Source of the DNA: Alitta virens | Taxonomy: Eukaryota > Annelida > Polychaeta > Phyllodocida > Nereididae | Assembly: GCA_932294295.1 (NCBI GenBank) | Contig: OW028582.1 | Location: forward strand, 3,777,515 to 3,841,514 | Length of the DNA stretch: 64,000 bases | Direction: 5' to 3' | In this document: piece after piece, positions 1 through 12,400 of the stretch | Position numbering within the stretch: the first letter of the stretch is position 1 | Layout: each line of letters opens with the position of its first letter | Notes under the pieces: generated by a model | Told to the model about the DNA's origin: nothing | Seen by the model: the letters and a program-made list of their open reading frames with translations, nothing else | Database searches by the model: none | Program-made: the position numbers and the translations under genes

Positions 1-500
1 TGTGGGGGTTGCGTGAAATTCAGGGTGGCTGTGAATTTCAGATGCACAATGACATCGTGGGCGCCATCATTGGGGGATTTTAGATTTTGGTCGAGCACGC
101 TCGGGTTGTTCGTCGCTAGAACTGACTGGCGCACACCTTACACAACACGGGGGATCCCTGAGGAGCCTGTATGGGTTGACCTTGCATCCGTATTGACTTG
201 CAGTCATTATTAGCTCTGCTATATATCACTATTGGAGCCTGTATCTCGTCCAGATTCAGCCTTGTCTGGTAGTAAGCGTGTAAGAGGTATAGTACCGCTG
301 CAGGAGTTGGTCTAGTGCGGACAGGTGATATTGCGCTGACACGCCGCAGCCCGTTGTGGCGCACCAGATGATGAAATTGACCTGGTTGTGCCAGAACTGC
401 ATCGGACTAGAGTTACAAGCTTGTACAACGTTGTCAGAAGTTACGTTAGGCAGCTGACACTTCTCAGACACATCCGGGTGCCGCGTTTGGATCCATGAAA

Positions 501-3500
501 GTCCAGCCGACTGGACTTGGCTGTGGGGTTAAGTGAGTGGCACTCGTCTGGAACAACAGTCTCATCTTTGTTCTCGGCCCCGACCCGGATTCAGGTGACA
601 TTTCGCTTGGTCGTGGTGTTGATGACTTTGTAGCAGTGAAAGACGTCGCTGTCGTTGTCGTCTTTTTCACAGTGGTTCGGCCGAGGGTTGCGTGGAATTC
701 AGGGTGGCTGTGAATTTCAGATGCACAATGACATCGTGGGTGCCGTCATTGGGGGATTTTGGATTTTGGTCGAGCACGCTCGGGTTGTTCGTCACTACAA
801 CTGACTGGCGCACACTTTACGCAACAAGGGGATACCTGAGGAGCATGTATGGGTTGACCTTGCATCCGTATTGACTTGCAGTCATTATTAGCTCTGCTAT
901 ATATCACTATTGGAGCCTGTATCTCGTCCAGAATCGGCCTTGTCTGGTAGTATGCGTGTAAGAGGTATAGTACCGCTGCAGGAGTTGGTGTAGTGCGGAC
1001 AGGTGATCTTGCGCTGACACGCCGCAGCCCGTTGTGGCGCAACAGATGACGAAATTGACCTGGTTGTGCCAGAACTGCATCGGACTAGAGTTACAAGCTT
1101 GTACAACGTTGTCAGAAGTTACGTTAGGCAGCTGACACTTCTCAGACACATCCGGGTGCCGCGTTTGGACCCATGAAAGTCCAGCCGACTGGACTTGGCT
1201 GTGGGGTTGAGTGAGTGGCACTCGTCTGGAACAACAGTATCATCTTTGTTCTCGGCCCCGACCCGGATTCAGGTGACATTTTGCTTGGTCGTGGTGTTGA
1301 TGACTTTGTAGCAGTGAAAGACGTCGCTGTCGTTGTCGTCTTTTTCAGTGGTTCGGCCGAGGTTCTGGACCATGGTCTGTCCTGTGGGGGTTGCGTGAAA
1401 TTCAGGGTGGCTGTGAATTTCAGATGCACAATGACATCGTGGGCGCCGTCATTGGGGGATTTTAGATTTTGGTCGAGCACGCTCGGGTTGTTCGTCACTA
1501 CAACTGTCTGACACACTTTACACAACAAGGGGATCCCTGAGGAGCCTGGATGGGTTGACCTTGCATCCGTATTGACTTGCAGTCATTATTAGCTCTGCTA
1601 TATATCACTATTGGAGCCTGTATCTCGTCCAGAATTGGCCTTGTCTGGTAGTATGCGTGTAAGAGGTATAGTACCGCTGCAGGAGTTGGTCTAGTGCGGA
1701 CAGGTGATCTTGCGCTGACACGCCGCAGCCCGTTGTGGCGCAACAGATGATGAAATTGACCTGGTTGTGCCAGAACTGCATCGGACTAGAGTTCCAAGCT
1801 TGTACAACATTGTGAGAAGTTACGTTAGGCAGCTGACACTTCTCAGACACATCCGGGTGCTGCGATTGGATCCATGAAAGTCCAGCCGACTGGACTTGGC
1901 TGTGGGGTTGAGTGAGTGGCACTTGTCTGGAACAACAGTCTCATCTTTGTTCTCGGCCCCGACCCGGATTCAGGTGACATTTCGCTTGGTCGTGGTGTTG
2001 ATGACTTTGTAGCAGTGAAAGACGTCGCTGTCGTTGTCGTCTTTTTCACAGTGGTTCGGCCGAGGTTCTGGACCATGGTCTGTCCTGAGGGGGTTGCGTG
2101 AAATTCAGGGTGGCTGTGAATTTCATATGCACAGTGACATCGTGGGCGCCATCATTGGGGGATTTTGGATTTTGGTCGAGCACGCTCGGGTTGTTCGTCA
2201 CTACAACTGACTGGCGCACACTTTACACAACAAGGGGATACCTGAGGAGCATGTATGGGTTGAACTTGCATCCGTATTGACTTGCAGTCATTATTAGCTC
2301 TGCTATATATCACTATTGGAGCCTTTATCTCGTCCAGAATCGGCCTTGTCTGGTAGTAAGCGTGTAAGAGGTATAGTACCGCTGCAGGAGTTGGTGTAGT
2401 GCGGACAGGTGATTTTGAGCTGACACGCCGCAGCCCTTTGTGGCGCACCAGATGACGAAATTGACCTGGTTGTGCCAGAACTGCATCGGACTAGGGTTCC
2501 AAGCTTGTACAACATTGTGAGAAGTTACGTTAGGCAGCTGACACTTCTCAGACATATCCGGGTGCCGCGTTTGGATCCATGAAAGTCCAGCCGACTGGAC
2601 TTGGCTGTGGGGTTGAGTGAGTGGCACTCGTCTGGAACAACAGTATCATCTTTGTTCTCGGCCCCGACCCGGATTCAGGTGACATTTCGCTTGGTCGTGG
2701 TGTTGATGACTTTGTAGCAGTGAAAGACGTCGCTGTCGTTGTCGTCTTTTTCAGTGGTTCGGCCGAGGTTCTGGACCATGGTCTGTCCTGTGGGGGTTGC
2801 GTGAAATTCAGGGTGGCTGTGAATTTCAGATGCACAATGACATCGTGGGCGCCGTCATTGGGGGATTTTGGATTTTGGTCGAGCACGCTCGGGTTGTTCG
2901 TCACTACAACTGTCTGACACACTTTACACAACAAGGGGATCCCTGAGGAGCCTGTATGGGTTGACCTTGCATCCGTATTGACTTGCAGTCATTATTAGCT
3001 CTGCTATATATCACTATTGGAGCCTGTATCTCGTCCAGATTCGGCCTTGTCTGGTAGTAAGCGTGTAAGAGTTATAGTACCGCTGCAGGAGTTGGTCTAG
3101 TGCGGACAGGTGATCTTGCGCTGACACGCCGCAGCCCGTTGTGGCGCACCAGATGACGAAATTGACCTGGTTGTGCCAGAACTGCATCGGACTAGAGTTC
3201 CAAGCTTGTACAACGTTGTCAGAAGTTACGTTAGGCAGCTGACACTTCTCAGACACATCCGGGTGCCGCGTTTGGATCCATGAAAGTCCAGCCGACTGGA
3301 CTTGGCTGTGGGGTTGAGTGAGTGGCACTCGTCTGGAACAACAGTCTTATCTCATCTTATGTTCAGAATCCGCCTTGTCTGGTAGTACGCGTGTAAGAGG
3401 TATAGTACCGCTGCAGGAGTTGGTCTAGTGCGGACAGGTGACCTTGTGCTGACACGCCGCAGCCCGTTGTAGCGCACCAGATGACGAAATTGACCTGGTT

Positions 3501-5645
3501 GTGCCAGAACTGCATCGGACTAGAGTTCCAAGCTTGTACAACGTTGTCAGAAGTTACGTTAGGCAGCTGACACTTCTCAGACACATCCGGGTGCCGCGTT
3601 TGGATCCATGAAAGTCCTGCCGACTGGACTTGGCTGTGGGGTTGAGTGAGTGGCACTCGTCTGGAACAACAGTATCATCTTTGTTCTCGGCCCCGACCCG
3701 GATTCAGGTGACATTTTGCTTGGTCGTGGTGTTGATGACTTTGTAGCAGTGAAAGACGTCGCTGTCGTTGTCGTCTTTTTCAGTGGTTCGGCCGAGGTTC
3801 TGGACCATGGTCTGTCCTGTGGGGGTTGCGTGAAATTCAGGGTGGCTGTGAATTTCAGATGCACAATGACATCGTGGGCGCCGTCATTGGGGGATTTTAG
3901 ATTTTGGTCGAGCACGCTCGGGTTGTTCGTCACTACAACTGTCTGACACACTTTACACAACAAGGGGATCCCTGAGGAGCCTGGATGGGTTGACCTTGCA
4001 TCCGTATTGACTTGCAGTCATTATTAGCTCTGCTATATATCACTATTGGAGCCTGTATCTCGTCCAGAATTGGCCTTGTCTGGTAGTATGCGTGTAAGAG
4101 GTATAGTACCGCTGCAGGAGTTGGTCTAGTGCGGACAGGTGATCTTGCGCTGACACGCCGCAGCCCGTTGTGGCGCAACAGATGATGAAATTGACCTGGT
4201 TGTGCCAGAACTGCATCGGACTAGAGTTCCAAGCTTGTACAACATTGTGAGAAGTTACGTTAGGCAGCTGACACTTCTCAGACACATCCGGGTGCTGCGA
4301 TTGGATCCATGAAAGTCCAGCCGACTGGACTTGGCTGTGGGGTTGAGTGAGTGGCACTCGTCTGGAACAACAGTCTCATCTCATATTTGTCCAGAATCCG
4401 CCTTGTCTGGTAGTACGCGTGTATGAGGTATAGTACCGCTGCAGGAGTTGGTCTAGTGCGGACAGGTGACCTTGTGCTGACACGCCGCAGCCCGTTGTGG
4501 CGCACCAGATGACGAAATTGACCTGGTTGTGCCAGAACTGCATCGGACTAGAGTTCCAAGCTTGTACAACGTTGTCAGAAGTTACGTTAGGCAGCTGACA
4601 CTTCTCAGACACATCCGGGTGCCGCGTTTGGATCCATGAAAGTCCAGCCGACTGGACTTGGCTGTGGGGTTGAGTGAGTGGCACTCGTCTGGAACAACAG
4701 TCTCATCTTTGTTCTCGGCCCCGACCCGGATTCAGGTGACATTTCGCTTTGTCGTGGTGTTGATGACTTTGTAGCAGTGAAAGACGTCGCTGTCGTTGTC
4801 GTCTTTTTCACAGTGGTTCGGCCGAGGGTTGCGTGGAATTCAGGGTGGCTGTGAATTTCAGATGCACAATGACATCGTGGGCGCCGTCATTGGGGGATTT
4901 TGGATTTTGGTCGAGCACGCTCGGGTTGTTCGTCACTACAACTGACTGGCGCACACCTTACACAACATGGGGATCCCTGAGGAGCCTGTATGGGTTGACC
5001 TTGCATCCGTATTGACTTGCAGTCATTATTAGCTCCGCTATATATCACTATTGGAGCCTTTATCTCGTCCAGAATCGGCCTTGTCTGGTAGTATGCGTGT
5101 AAGAGGTATAGTACCGCTGCAGGAGTTGGTCTAGTGCAGACAGGTTATCTTGCGTTGACACGCCGCAGCCCGTTGTGGCGCACCAGATGACGAAATTGAC
5201 CTGGTTGTGCCAGAACTGCATCGGCTAGAGTTTCAAGCTTGTACAACTTTGTCAGAAGTTACGTTAGGCAGCTGACACTTCTCAGACACATACGGGTGCC
5301 GCGTTTGGATCCATGAAAGTCCAGCCGACTGGACTTGGCTGTGGGGTTGAGTCAGTGGCACTCGTCTGGAACAACAGTCTCATCTCATATTTGTCCAGAA
5401 TCCGCCTTGTCTGGTAGTACGCGTGTATGAGGTATAGTACCGCTGCAGGAGTTGGTCTAGTGCGGACAGGTGACCTTGTGCTGACACGCCGCAGCCCGTT
5501 GTGGCGCACCAGATGACGAAATTGACCTGGTTGTGCCAGAACTGCATCGGACTAGAGTTCCAAGCTTGTACAACGTTGTCAGAAGTTACGTTAGGCAGCT
5601 GACACTTCTCAGACACATCCGGGTGCCGCGTTTGGATCCATGAAA
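501..5645 (+). repeat. Higher-order core block, copy 1
   Basis: Nine consecutive monomers of 678, 701, 705, 701, 328, 701, 327, 677 and 327 bp. The same order of lengths, with the same diagnostic variants, returns at 8763 and 26301. The offset between copies 1 and 2 is a constant 8262 bp up to about 12.9 kb in copy 2, and copies 2 and 3 are 17538 bp apart. The following segment (5646-8762: 678, 705, 701, 327, 706) completes an 8262-bp, 14-monomer period. Confidence 0.9.
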
Positions 5646-8600
5646 GTCCAGCCGACTGGACTTGGCTGTGGGGTTGAGTGAGTGGCACTCGTCTGGAACA
5701 ACAGTCTCATCTTTGTTCCTGGCCCCGACCCGGATTCAGGTGACATTTCGCTTTGTCGTGGTGTTGATGACTTTGTAGCAGTGAAAGACGTCGCTGTCGT
5801 TGTCGTCTTTTTCACAGTGGTTCGGCCGAGGGTTGCGTGGAATTCAGGGTGGCTGTGAATTTCAGATGCACAATGACATCGTGGGTGCCGTCATTGGGGG
5901 ATTTTGGATTTTGGTCGAGCACGCTCGGGTTGTTCGTCACTACAACTGACTGGCGCACACTTTACGCAACAAGGGGATGCCTGAGGAGCATGTATGGGTT
6001 GACCTTGCATCCGTATTGACTTGCAGTCATTATCAGCTCTGCTATATATCACTATTGGAGCCTGTATCTCGTCCAGAATCGGCCTTGTCTGGTAGTATGC
6101 GTGTAAGAGGTATAGTACCGCTGCAGGAGTTGGTCTAGTGCGGACAGGTGATCTTGCGCTGACACGCCGCAGCCCGTTGTGGCGCAACAGATGACAAAAT
6201 TGACCTGGTTGTGCCAGAACTGCATCGGACTAGAGTTACAAGCTTGTACAACGTTGTCAGAAGTTACGTTAGGCAGCTGACACTTCTCAGACACATCCGG
6301 GTGCCGCGTTTGGATCCATGAAAGTCCAGCCGACTGGACTTGGCTGTGGGGTTAAGTGAGTGGCACTCGTCTGGAACAACAGTCTCATCTTTGTTCTCGG
6401 CCCCGACCCGGATTCAGGTGACATTTCGCTTGGTCGTGGTGTTGATGACTTTGTAGCAGTGAAAGACGTCGCTGTCGTTGTCGTCTTTTTCACAGTGGTT
6501 CGGCCGAGGTTCTGGACCATGGTCTGTCCTGAGGGGGTTGCGTGAAATTCAGGGTGGCTGTGAATTTCATATGCACAGTGACATCGTGGGCGCCATCATT
6601 GGGGGATTTTGGATTTTGGTCGAGCACGCTCGGGTTGTTCGTCACTACAAATGACTGGCGCACACTTTACACAACAAGCGGATACCTGAGGAGCATGTAT
6701 GGGTTGAACTTGCATCCGTATTGACTTGCAGTCATTATTAGCTCTGCTATATATCACTATTGGAGCCTTTATCTCGTCCAGAATCGGCCTTGTCTGGTAG
6801 TACGCGTGTAAGAGGTATAGTACCGCTGCAGGAGTTGGTGTAGTGCAGACAGGTGCTTTTGAGCTGACACGCCGCAGCCCGTTGTGGCGAACCAGATGAC
6901 GAAATTGACCTGGTTGTGCCAGAACTGCATCGGACTAGAGTTCCAAGCTTGTACAACATTGTGAGAAGTTACGTTAGGCAGCTGACACTTCTCAGACACA
7001 TCCGGGTGCCGCGTTTGGATCCATGAAAGTCCAGCCGACTGGACTTGGCTGTGGGGTTGAGTGAGTGGCACTCGTCTGGAACAACAGTATCATCTTTGTT
7101 CTCGGCCCCGACCCGGATTCAGGTGACATTTTGCTTGGTCGTGGTGTTGATGACTTTGTAGCAGTGAAAGACGTCGCTGTCGTTGTCGTCTTTTTCAGTG
7201 GTTCGGCCGAGGTTCTGGACCATGGTCTGTCCTGTGGGGGTTGCGTGAAATTCAGGGTGGCTGTGAATTTCAGATGCACAATGACAACGTGGGCGCCGTC
7301 ATTGGGGGATTTTAGATTTTGGTCGAGCACGCTCGGGTTGTTCGTCACTACAACTGTCTGACACACTTTACACAACAAGGGGATCCCTGAGGAGCCTGGA
7401 TGGGTTGACCTTGCATCCGTATTGACTTGCAGTCATTATTAGCTCTGCTATATATCACTATTGGAGCCTGTATCTCGTCCAGAATTGGCCTTGTCTGGTA
7501 GTATGCGTGTAAGAGGTATAGTACCGCTGCAGGAGTTGGTCTAGTGCGGACAGGTGATCTTGCGCTGACACGCCGCAGCCCGTTGTGGCGCAACAGATGA
7601 TGAAATTGACCTGGTTGTGCCAGAACTGCATCGGACTAGAGTTCCAAGCTTGTACAACATTGTGAGAAGTTACGTTAGGCAGCTGACACTTCTCAGACAC
7701 ATCCGGGTGCTGCGATTGGATCCATGAAAGTCCAGCCGACTGGACTTGGCTGTGGGGTTGAGTGAGTGGCACTCGTCTGGAACAACAGTCTCATCTCATA
7801 TTTGTCCAGAATCCGCCTTGTCTGGTAGTACGCGTGTATGAGGTATAGTACCGCTGCAGGAGTTGGTCTAGTGCGGACAGGTGATCTTGCGCTGACACGC
7901 CGCAGCCCGTTGTGGCGCAACAGATGACAAAATTGACCTGGTTGTGCCAGAACTGCATCGGACTAGAGTTACAAGCTTGTACAACGTTGTCAGAAGTTAC
8001 GTTAGGCAGCTGACACTTCTCAGACACATCCGGGTGCCGCGTTTGGATCCATGAAAGTCCAGCCGACTGGACTTGGCTGTGGGGTTGAGTGAGTGGCACT
8101 CGTCTGGAACAACAGTCTCAACTTTGTTCTCGGCCCCGACCTAGATTCAGGTGATATTTCGCTTGGTCGTGGTGTTGATGACTTTGTAGCAGTGAAAGAC
8201 GTCGCTGTCGTTGTCGTCTTTTTCACAGTGGTTCGGCGGAGGTTCTGGACCATGGTCTGTCCTGTGGGGGTTGCGTGAAATTCAGGGTGGCTGTGAATTT
8301 CAGATGCACAATGACATCGTGGGCGCCATCATTGGGGGATTTTGGATTTTGGTCGAGCACGCTCGGGTTGTTCGTCGCTAGAACTGACTGGCGCACACCT
8401 TACACAACACGGGGGATCCCTGAGGAGCCTGTATGGGTTGACCTTGCATCCGTATTGACTTGCAGTCATTATTAGCTCTGCTATATATCACTATTGGAGC
8501 CTGTATCTCGTCCAGATTCAGCCTTGTCTGGTAGTAAGCGTGTAAGAGGTATAGTACCGCTGCAGGAGTTGGTCTAGTGCGGACAGGTGATCTTGCGCTG

Positions 8601-8762
8601 ACACGCCGCAGCCCGTTGTGGCGCACCAGATGATGAAATTGACCTGGTTGTGCCAGAACTGCATCGGACTAGAGTTCCAAGCTTGTACAACATTGTCAGA
8701 AGTTACGTTAGGCAGCTGACACTTCTCAGACACATTCGGGTGCCGCGTTTGGATCCATGAAA

Positions 8763-9440
8763 GTCCTGCCGACTGGACTTGGCTGTGGGGTTGAGTGAGT
8801 GGCACTCGTCTGGAACAACAGTCTCATCTTTGTTCCTGGCCCCGACCCGGATTCAGGTGACATTTCGCTTTGTCGTGGTGTTGATGACTTTGTAGCAGTG
8901 AAAGACGTCGCTGTCGTTGTCGTCTTTTTCACAGTGGTTCGGCCGAGGGTTGCGTGGAATTCAGGGTGGCTGTGAATTTCAGATGCACAATGACATCGTG
9001 GGTGCCGTCATTGGGGGATTTTGGATTTTGGTCGAGCACGCTCGGGTTGTTCGTCACTACAACTGACTGGCGCACACTTTACGCAACAAGGGGATACCTG
9101 AGGAGCATGTATGGGTTGACCTTGCATCCGTATTGACTTGCAGTCATTATTAGCTCTGCTATATATCACTATTGGAGCCTGTATCTCGTCCAGAATCGGC
9201 CTTGTCTGGTAGTATGCGTGTAAGAGGTATAGTACCGCTGCAGGAGTTGGTGTAGTGCGGACAGGTGATCTTGCGCTGACACGCCGCAGCCCGTTGTGGC
9301 GCAACAGATGACGAAATTGACCTGGTTGTGCCAGAACTGCATCGGACTAGAGTTACAAGCTTGTACAACGTTTTCAGAAGTTACGTTAGGCAGCTGACAC
9401 TTCTCAGACACATCCGGGTGCCGCGTTTGGACCCATGAAA
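8763..9440 (+). repeat. Representative 678-bp monomer (27-bp deletion class)
   Basis: Compared with the 705-bp unit this class lacks about 27 bp between GGCCGAGG and GTTGCGTG, the segment that carries CCATGG. It also changes GTGAAATTC to GTGGAATTC, which creates an EcoRI-type GAATTC. The two changes always travel together in the 18 units of 677/678 bp, so the class descends from one event. The 677-bp subclass has a further 1-bp loss (CATCGGCTAG instead of CATCGGACTAG) and occurs only next to 327/328-bp units. Confidence 0.9.
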
Positions 9441-12400
9441 GTCCAGCCGACTGGACTTGGCTGTGGGGTTGAGTGAGTGGCACTCGTCTGGAACAACAGT
9501 ATCATCTTTGTTCTCGGCCCCGACCCGGATTCAGGTGACATTTTGCTTGGTCGTGGTGTTGATGACTTTGTAGCAGTGAAAGACGTCGCTGTCGTTGTCG
9601 TCTTTTTCAGTGGTTCGGCCGAGGTTCTGGACCATGGTCTGTCCTGTGGGGGTTGCGTGAAATTCAGGGTGGCTGTGAATTTCAGATGCACAATGACATC
9701 GTGGGCGCCGTCATTGGGGGATTTTAGATTTTGGTCGAGCACGCTCGGGTTGTTCGTCACTACAACTGTCTGACACACTTTACACAATAAGGGGATCCCT
9801 GAGGAGCCTGGATGGGTTGACCTTGCATCCGTATTGACTTGCAGTCATTATTAGCTCTGCTATATATCACTATTGGAGCCTGTATCTCGTCCAGAATTGG
9901 CCTTGTCTGGTAGTATGCGTGTAAGAGGTATAGTACCGCTGCAGGAGTTGGTCTAGTGCGGACAGGTGATCTTGCGCTGACACGCCGCAGCCCGTTGTGG
10001 CGCAACAGATGATGAAATTGACCTGGTTGTGCCAGAACTGCATCGGACTAGAGTTCCAAGCTTGTACAACATTGTGAGAAGTTACGTTAGGCAGCTGACA
10101 CTTCTCAGACACATCCGGGTGCTGCGATTGGATCCATGAAAGTCCAGCCGACTGGACTTGGCTGTGGGGTTGAGTGAGTGGCACTTGTCTGGAACAACAG
10201 TCTCATCTTTGTTCTCGGCCCCGACCCGGATTCAGGTGACATTTCGCTTGGTCGTGGTGTTGATGACTTTGTAGCAGTGAAAGACGTCGCTGTCGTTGTC
10301 GTCTTTTTCACAGTGGTTCGGCCGAGGTTCTGGACCATGGTCTGTCCTGAGGGGGTTGCGTGAAATTCAGGGTGGCTGTGAATTTCATATGCACAGTGAC
10401 ATCGTGGGCGCCATCATTGGGGGATTTTGGATTTTGGTCGAGCACGCTCGGGTTGTTCGTCACTACAACTGACTGGCGCACACTTTACACAACAAGGGGA
10501 TACCTGAGGAGCATGTATGGGTTGAACTTGCATCCGTATTGACTTGCAGTCATTATTAGCTCTGCTATATATCACTATTGGAGCCTTTATCTCGTCCAGA
10601 ATCGGCCTTGTCTGGTAGTAAGCATGTAAGAGGTATAGTACCGCTGCAGGAGTTGGTGTAGTGCAGACAGGTGATTTTGAGCTGACACGCCGCAGCCCTT
10701 TGTGGCGCACCAGATGACGAAATTGACCTGGTTGTGCCAGAACTGCATCGGACTAGGGTTCCAAGCTTGTACAACATTGTGAGAAGTTACGTTAGGCAGC
10801 TGACACTTCTCAGACATATCCGGGTGCCGCGTTTGGATCCATGAAAGTCCAGCCGACTGGACTTGGCTGTGGGGTTGAGTGAGTGGCACTCGTCTGGAAC
10901 AACAGTATCATCTTTGTTCTCGGCCCCGACCCGGATTCAGGTGACATTTCGCTTGGTCGTGGTGTTGATGACTTTGTAGCAGTGAAAGACGTCGCTGTCG
11001 TTGTCGTCTTTTTCAGTGGTTCGGCCGAGGTTCTGGACCATGGTCTGTCCTGTGGGGGTTGCGTGAAATTCAGGGTGGCTGTGAATTTCAGATGCACAAT
11101 GACATCGTGGGCGCCGTCATTGGGGGATTTTGGATTTTGGCCGAGCACGCTCGGGTTGTTCGTCACTACAACTGTCTGACACACTTTACACAACAAGGGG
11201 ATCCCTGAGGAGCCTGTATGGGTTGACCTTGCATCCGTATTGACTTGCAGTCATTATTAGCTCTGCTATATATCACTATTGGAGCCTGTATCTCGTCCAG
11301 ATTCGGCCTTGTCTGGTAGTAAGCGTGTAAGAGTTATAGTACCGCTGCAGGAGTTGGTCTAGTGCGGACAGGTGATCTTGCGCTGACACGCCGCAGCCCG
11401 TTGTGGCGCACCAGATGACGAAATTGACCTGGTTGTGCCAGAACTGCATCGGACTAGAGTTCCAAGCTTGTACAACGTTGTCAGAAGTTACGTTAGGCAG
11501 CTGACACTTCTCAGACACATCCGGGTGCCGCGTTTGGATCCATGAAAGTCCAGCCGACTGGACTTGGCTGTGGGGTTGAGTGAGTGGCACTCGTCTGGAA
11601 CAACAGTCTTATCTCATCTTATGTTCAGAATCCGCCTTGTCTGGTAGTACGCGTGTAAGAGGTATAGTACCGCTGCAGGAGTTGGTCTAGTGCGGACAGG
11701 TGACCTTGTGCTGACACGCCGCAGCCCGTTGTAGCGCACCAGAAGACGAAATTGACCTGGTTGTGCCAGAACTGCATCGGACTAGAGTTCCAAGCTTGTA
11801 TAACGTTGTCAGAAGTTACGTTAGGCAGCTGACACTTCTCAGACACATCCGGGTGCCGCGTTTGGATCCATGAAAGTCCTGCCGACTGGACTTGGCTGTG
11901 GGGTTGAGTGAGTGGCACTCGTCTGGAACAACAGTATCATCTTTGTTCTCGGCCCCGACCCGGATTCAGGTGACATTTTGCTTGGTCGTGGTGTTGATGA
12001 CTTTGTAGCAGTGAAAGACGTCGCTGTCGTTGTCGTCTTTTTCAGTGGTTCGGCCGAGGTTCTGGACCATGGTCTGTCCTGTGGGGGTTGCGTGAAATTC
12101 AGGGTGGCTGTGAATTTCAGATGCACAATGACATCGTGGGCGCCGTCATTGGGGGATTTTAGATTTTGGTCGAGCACGCTCGGGTTGTTCGTCACTACAA
12201 CTGTCTGACACACTTTACACAACAAGGGGATCCCTGAGGAGCCTGGATGGGTTGACCTTGCATCCGTATTGACTTGCAGTCATTATTAGCTCTGCTATAT
12301 ATCACTATTGGAGCCTGTATCTCGTCCAGAATTGGCCTTGTCTGGTAGTATGCGTGTAAGAGGTATAGTACCGCTGCAGGAGTTGGTCTAGTGCGGACAG

